A stretch of 9,248 nt of DNA from assembly GCA_035298385.1 (NCBI GenBank), contig DATGYC010000379.1, forward strand, positions 1 to 9,248, written 5' to 3'. Source of the DNA: DATGYC01 sp035298385. Its GTDB lineage: Bacteria > Bacillota > Sulfobacillia > Symbiobacteriales > Symbiobacteriaceae. The notes under the pieces are model-generated. The model was not told where the DNA came from. It saw only the letters and a list, made by a program, of their open reading frames with translations, and did no database searches. Below are positions 5,792 through 9,248 of this stretch, in pieces; position 1 is the stretch's first letter, and each line of letters starts with the position of its first letter. The translations under genes and the position numbers were made by a program.

Positions 5792-6416
5792 ATGAAACGA
5801 TCTAGACTGTTGGCATACCTGATGCTCTTGGTAGTCATCCTAGGCTCGTTTGGTACGGTGAGTGCAAATAGCGCTATGGGTAATCAAGGGGAATCTTCAG
5901 ATAAAACCCCTACGATGAGGGCGGACTATGAACTTGTACGAAAGGCTGCGGCGATCCACGTGGCAGATGCAGCTAAGCTTCCTGGATCAGCATGGGCAGA
6001 TACCATTGTGCGTCTAGCCAAAGGGGTCCAATTGTACGATGATTCAGGCGAAATAACCGCATTCCTATTTAACGTCAGTGTGGAAAACAGGGATGCAGGG
6101 TATATCGTCGTGGGAACTGAGATAGACGAATTCCCTGTCCTTGAGTTCGCTTTCGAAGGAGTTCCATTTACCGAGCAGTCGTTCGTTTCCGCAAAGCAGA
6201 AGGCATCTAAGTCCGCAGTTGATAGCCGAATCATTTATTACGGACCACGGGGTTTTGCAATCGATGCCGAACACTCTGATGGTTCATCTACAACTATTGA
6301 TCTTCAGGACGGTACCGCTCTGAGTAAGAAGGCCAAGGGGAATCGACCTCGTCCGGCTCATCCCGAAGAGGCACGTCGCTTCTGGAAGTTCATCCAGGTG
6401 ACGGAGATTGGCACTA
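5792..6416 (+). pseudogene. 5' part of a secreted C39-like peptidase gene, split by IS21
   Basis: This part encodes residues 1-208 of a 420-residue exported protein, plus the first base of codon 209. ATG 5792 follows AGGAGG at good spacing; the frame also extends to 5648 but without a ribosome site. Residues 1-25 form a signal peptide (MKRSR, hydrophobic core, VSA cut site). The next part, about 38-150, resembles propeptides of secreted cysteine peptidases, with AGYIVVGTEIDEFPVLEFAF near the middle. Such domains usually keep the peptidase silent until cleaved. The insertion lies between the propeptide-like and catalytic domains. As it stands, translation runs 43 codons into the IS and stops at 6547, giving a 251-residue exported product without a catalytic domain. 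The gene is clearly more AT-rich than tnaA, suggesting a different origin. The propeptide call is by resemblance only. Confidence 0.8.
6412..6416. repeat. Left target-site duplication CACTA
   Basis: CACTA directly abuts the left IS end (TGTCA at 6417) and is repeated exactly after the right end. Five base pairs is within the range for IS21-family insertions. Confidence 0.9.
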
Positions 6417-6470
6417 TGTCAACGGCAGAGCAGAATTCCCCAAAAGTGGCGAAGCAGAATTCCCCACCCC
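6417..6470. repeat. Left terminal inverted repeat of the IS (54 bp)
   Basis: It aligns without gaps to the reverse complement of 8533-8586, with 42 of 54 positions identical. Within it, GCAGAATTCCCC occurs twice (6430-6441 and 6454-6465), 24 bp apart, flanking AAAAGTGGC. Repeated subterminal motifs are typical transposase binding sites in IS21 elements. Confidence 0.93.
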
Positions 6471-6477
6471 CAGGTAC

Positions 6478-7260
6478 CTACTTGGCCGGCATCACCTCCC
6501 GAGAGGGAGCGAGGATGCCGGCTTTGCGCTTCTCGCGCAGCCGGTAACTCTCCCCTCGGATGTTGACGGTGGTAGAGCGGTGGAGTAGCCGATCGAGGAT
6601 GGCGCCGGCGATGATTGAATCGCCGAAGATGCTCCCCCACTCGCCGTAGCTCTTGTTGGAGGTCAGAATCAGCGAGGCCCCTCGCTCGTACCGCTTGGAG
6701 ACTAGCTGGAAGAAGACCTGAGTCTCCATCTGGCCGAACGGCAGGTAACCCATCTCGTCGATGACCAGCAGCTTCGGCGTCAGGTAGACCCGCATCCGCC
6801 GCTCCAGCCGGTTCTCAGCGTAGGCCGCTCGGAGGTCATTGACTAGGTCATGTGCAGGGATGAAGTAGGTGCCGATCCCCTGGGTAATCGCCTGCATGGA
6901 AAGGGCAACAGCCAGGTGCGTCTTGCCCACCCCGGGAGGGCCCAGCAGAATGACGTTCTGCCCGTCGGCGACAAACCGCAGCGTGGCGAGATCCCGGACC
7001 TGCCGCTCGTCAACGCTCGGCTGGGCAGCGAAGTCGAAGTCAGCGAGGGTCTTGAGAAACGGCAGATTCGACAGCCGCGTCCGGGCCTTGAGGTACCTCT
7101 CGTGGCGAGCCGCCATCTCCTCCTCCAGGAGTTGCCGGAGGACTGTGAGCGACGGCAGATTCTGCTCGGCACCGTTGGCCAAGCAACGATCCAGCACGGT
7201 GGCGGCTTGGGTCATGCCCAGGTGCTCCAGGTGTCCACGGACCTGCTCAAGCTCCAGCAT
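6478..7260 (-). CDS. istB: IS21-family helper ATPase IstB
   Basis: This is a DnaA/DnaC-like AAA+ ATPase of 260 residues that assists IstA in target choice and strand transfer. Walker A GPPGVGKT (107-114), Walker B LLVIDEMGY (164-172) and sensor-1 LTSN (199-202) are all present. The C-terminal block GAILDRLLHRSTTVNIRGES (219-238) is characteristic of IstB. The length is normal for the family. ATG 7260 is one nucleotide after the istA stop, and its ribosome site GGGGGTG lies in the last istA codons, so translation is coupled. The C-terminal end reaches to 7 bp from the left inverted repeat. No defect is seen. Confidence 0.96.
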   Translation of the reverse strand: MLELEQVRGHLEHLGMTQAATVLDRCLANGAEQNLPSLTVLRQLLEEEMAARHERYLKARTRLSNLPFLKTLADFDFAAQPSVDERQVRDLATLRFVADGQNVILLGPPGVGKTHLAVALSMQAITQGIGTYFIPAHDLVNDLRAAYAENRLERRMRVYLTPKLLVIDEMGYLPFGQMETQVFFQLVSKRYERGASLILTSNKSYGEWGSIFGDSIIAGAILDRLLHRSTTVNIRGESYRLREKRKAGILAPSREVMPAK

Positions 7261-7261
7261 C

Positions 7262-8485
7262 TCAGTTCACCCCCGCCAGCTGGTCGTAGTAGTCAAGGGG
7301 CCGGACCTCTACTTCGTCCGTTGGGGCTGGTCGTAGAACCGTCACCGGGCGGCCCGCCTTGGCTCTTGTTAGCCCCTCGAAGTGTGCGGGGTCTCGCACC
7401 AGCTGGCCACGCCCCTGCGCTAAGCTGTGGGTGGCGACCACTTGGTCTTGCCACAGTACCTGAAGCCGCTTGCCGTCTGCCAGCAGGCGCACGAGCACAT
7501 CCCGTCCTGCCAGGTGCCAGGGGACCGAGTAGCGGTTTCCCTCGACAGAGACCGCGGCCTCCCGGGAGACCCGTCGGCTCGTGTAGCGGCTGGTGTCGAA
7601 GTCCGGCTGCAGTCCCAGCGGTGTAAGCTGCTCCTCGGCAAACCGGGTGATGGGCTGCTCGTTTGTAGTGCCGTGGACCCGCACGTTGGCGACGGTGGCG
7701 AGCCAGTGCTGGGCCTGACGGTTGAGGTCCGGAATGGAGCCAAAGCTTGTACCCTGGAAGAAGTTCTCGCGCAGGTAGCGGACGGGCCGCTCCACCTTGC
7801 CCTTCGTCCAGGCGTGGTAGGGCAGGCAAGCGCGGGTCTGGAAGCCGTAGTAGGCGGCGAAGTCCAGGAACCGCTCGTTGAACCGTGGGCGGCCGTTCTC
7901 GTCGCGATCCTTGACGACGGACTTGAGGTTGTCGTAGAGGATCTCCTTGGGTACGCCCCCAAGGAAGCGGAAGGCGTTGATGTGACAACGCAGGAAGGTC
8001 GCCATTTCGGTCGAAGTAGTGTACTCGACGTAGAGCATCCGGGAGTAGGCGAGGACCATGATAAAGGCGTAGAGTGTGCGCTCCTCGCCGTCGACCTCGA
8101 CCTTGCCGAACTCGGCCCAGTCGACCTGGGCCTGACGGCCAGGCTCCGTCTCGAAGCGGACCGTTGCTGGGCTTTCCACCATGGGTCGCAGCGGCGACAT
8201 GTAGGCCCGCACGATGCGCTCCTTGCCGGTGTAGCCTTGCTCCTTGAGGAGCCGGAACATCTTGGCGGCGTTGACGACGCCGACCCGCATCTTCTTTTGG
8301 ATGAAGGGCTTGAACGGGTCCAGGATGCTGGAGGAGCTACGCTTCCGGCGCTTGGGTAGGTCGTCGCGCTGGATCCACGTACGGATGGTCTTGCGATCCT
8401 TGCCGGTTCGGCGGGCGATCTCCGAGATGGAAAGCCCGTCCTCGTACATCTGCCTGATGTCCAAAATTTCCCCACTCCTTAACAC
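7262..8485 (-). CDS. istA: IS21-family DDE transposase IstA
   Basis: This transposase catalyses cut and strand transfer of the element ends. With the start used here it has 407 residues. A helix-turn-helix near the N-terminus (about 18-40, GLSISEIARRTGKDRKTIRTWI) should bind the terminal repeats. The DDE catalytic core is visible as QVDWAEFG (Asp122), ILYDNLKS (Asp185) and KGKVERPV (Glu232). The Mu-type C-terminal part (YSVPWHLAGRDVLVR) follows. The frame is open to ATG 8512, but that ATG lacks a ribosome site. GTG 8485 has GGAGGTG about 6 nt upstream and gives the usual IstA N-terminus, so I prefer it. It is intact and overlaps nothing; istB follows after 1 nt. Confidence 0.94.
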   Translation of the reverse strand: MLRSGEILDIRQMYEDGLSISEIARRTGKDRKTIRTWIQRDDLPKRRKRSSSSILDPFKPFIQKKMRVGVVNAAKMFRLLKEQGYTGKERIVRAYMSPLRPMVESPATVRFETEPGRQAQVDWAEFGKVEVDGEERTLYAFIMVLAYSRMLYVEYTTSTEMATFLRCHINAFRFLGGVPKEILYDNLKSVVKDRDENGRPRFNERFLDFAAYYGFQTRACLPYHAWTKGKVERPVRYLRENFFQGTSFGSIPDLNRQAQHWLATVANVRVHGTTNEQPITRFAEEQLTPLGLQPDFDTSRYTSRRVSREAAVSVEGNRYSVPWHLAGRDVLVRLLADGKRLQVLWQDQVVATHSLAQGRGQLVRDPAHFEGLTRAKAGRPVTVLRPAPTDEVEVRPLDYYDQLAGVN

Positions 8486-8532
8486 TGTAGGCACCTCCGA
8501 CTGGCAGGTCATGAGATGCCTATTGAGTTCAA

Positions 8533-8586
8533 GGGGTGGGGAATTTTATCTTGCCACTTTTGAGGATTTTAGCACCGCCGCTGACA
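8533..8586. repeat. Right terminal inverted repeat of the IS (54 bp)
   Basis: It is the counterpart of 6417-6470 on the opposite strand. The innermost 13 bases (ATTCCCCACCCC block) and AAAAGTGGC are fully conserved between ends, while the outer 24 bases carry most differences. It lies directly upstream of istA, so it may also overlap the istA promoter. Confidence 0.93.
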
Positions 8587-8591
8587 CACTA
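8587..8591. repeat. Right target-site duplication CACTA
   Basis: It is an exact copy of 6412-6416, directly next to the right IS end (TGACA, 8582-8586). Removing one copy and the IS restores the reading frame of the interrupted gene. Confidence 0.9.
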
Positions 8592-9229
8592 CTAGCGATG
8601 GGGTAACAGATGTTGACCCGAGTACGTGGGAAACTGGACCCTACATATATAACGAGATTGCTGGCGTTCCCGCTTGGGACCAGTGGGAATACTACTATGA
8701 CTCGCAGGGACGCGGCTACTGGACCGGGTGCGCTCCTACGGCTGCGGCAGATGTCATGGAGTACTGGAATAACAATGGATATCCAAATATGGCTGTCATT
8801 ACAAACAACCAAGTCGTTTTTGACTTACGTACAGCAATGGGCACCACCAACCCATACGACAGTGGCTGCCTCTGCTACCCTGGTTCTACTACTCTCACCA
8901 AGATTTCGTCGGGAATGCAGCAGTATGCTAGGGGCCGGGGCTATTCGACCGCCACTTCAACGTACTCCTCGGCTCCCTCGTACAACAGTTTCGTAGGGGA
9001 GGTAAATAATGGACGGCCGGCGCTAGTAAGTGTCATCAACCATACCTATTATGGGAGCCATACCATGACAAGCGTCGGATTTGTTCGATTCTATTACAGC
9101 GGCAGTTCTACGGGTCACGAATACATTATCGCTCACGACAACCATGGTAGTACGGCAAATACGGTTTACCTGACGTATGGCCAAAATTACTACTCCTCGA
9201 TTCATCTTCATACGTTTAGACCACAGTAA
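8592..9229 (+). pseudogene. 3' part of the secreted C39-like peptidase gene (catalytic domain)
   Basis: After removal of the IS, residues 209-420 continue in the same frame as the 5' part. The catalytic domain has TGCAPTAAADVMEYW with the likely nucleophile Cys255. Further on are GSHTMTSVGF with His365 as candidate base and AHDNHG with Asp391 as candidate third residue. This Cys-His-Asp order and the GC-x-PT signature fit papain-fold peptidases of the C39-like (Peptidase_C39_2) type. Many aromatic and Ser/Thr residues suit an extracellular enzyme. The fragment has no ribosome site; the first ATG in frame (8756) lies after Cys255, so no active enzyme can come from it. The stop is TAA at 9227-9229, and the window ends 19 bp later. 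The exact family is by resemblance; a toxin-like or bacteriocin-maturing role is not shown. Confidence 0.8.
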
Positions 9230-9248
9230 AGTAACCACCCCCTCGGGC

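Larger units (their letters stand above)
6417..8586 (-). mobile_element. Complete IS21-family insertion sequence
   Basis: The element is 2170 bp and starts and ends with TGTCA...TGACA. It has 54-bp imperfect terminal inverted repeats and a CACTA duplication on each side. It carries istA (DDE transposase) and istB (AAA+ helper), one nucleotide apart, both on the minus strand and opposite to the gene it interrupts. Both genes look intact with all catalytic motifs, so the element may be active. Its GC-rich composition contrasts with the interrupted gene and is closer to the left half of the window. Confidence 0.96.

Noticed and set aside
7427..8359. A 310-codon plus-strand open frame within istA.
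   Set aside because: It lies antisense to a clear IstA transposase with a full DDE core and has no ribosome site or domain.
8610..8996. A plus-strand open frame of 128 codons at the right side of the IS.
   Set aside because: It runs in another frame than the peptidase catalytic domain, which has clear motifs and joins in frame with the 5' part.
1..9248. CRISPR arrays, rRNA or tRNA genes.
   Set aside because: No regularly spaced direct repeats and no RNA gene signatures were seen on either strand.

Overview
The window looks like chromosomal DNA of a GC-rich, Gram-positive-type bacterium. A relative of Symbiobacterium or another high-GC Bacillota is my best guess, but that is inference. It rests on strong GGAGG-type ribosome binding sites, GC-rich codon use in the first half, and a tryptophanase of the kind for which Symbiobacterium is known. 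The left half (about 1-4.6 kb) is GC-rich and tightly packed. The right half (about 4.7-9.2 kb, apart from the insertion sequence) is visibly more AT-rich and sparse, and reads like an accessory region.

Left half. A sigma-54-dependent, TyrR-like activator (PAS, AAA+ with GAFTGA, Fis-type HTH) lies just upstream of a tryptophanase gene (tnaA), on the same strand. The 142-bp gap holds a textbook -24/-12 promoter (TGGCAC-N5-TTGC) and, upstream of it, a perfect 13-bp inverted repeat plus a second dyad, all built on the half-site CTGAGAC. The three specificity positions visible in the enzyme are Asp124, Val381 and His448, so it is a tryptophan indole-lyase and not a tyrosine phenol-lyase. The likely module is an aromatic ligand sensed by the PAS regulator, sigma-54 transcription of tnaA, and tryptophan breakdown to indole, pyruvate and ammonia. 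On the opposite strand follow a Tat-exported YkuE/YaeI-type metallophosphoesterase and, behind a hairpin terminator, a two-gene unit: a Rieske ferredoxin and a MIP18/DUF59 (SufT-like) Fe-S assembly factor. That pair commonly closes suf operons.

Middle. About 1 kb (4.7-5.7 kb) has no gene I recognise. It contains inverted repeats, a strong 12-bp-stem hairpin, and an open frame of about 70 codons without a good start that ends 2 nt before that hairpin.

Right half. A secreted papain-fold (C39-like) peptidase gene, with signal peptide and propeptide-like domain, is split by a complete IS21-family element (istA, istB). The element runs from 6417 to 8586. It has 54-bp imperfect terminal inverted repeats (42/54 identical) and a 5-bp target duplication CACTA. 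Removing it with one CACTA copy restores a continuous 420-residue reading frame, so the insertion is clean and probably recent.

I found no wholly new system. The most interesting items are the apparent sigma-54 control of a tryptophanase and the exactly reconstructable peptidase insertion.
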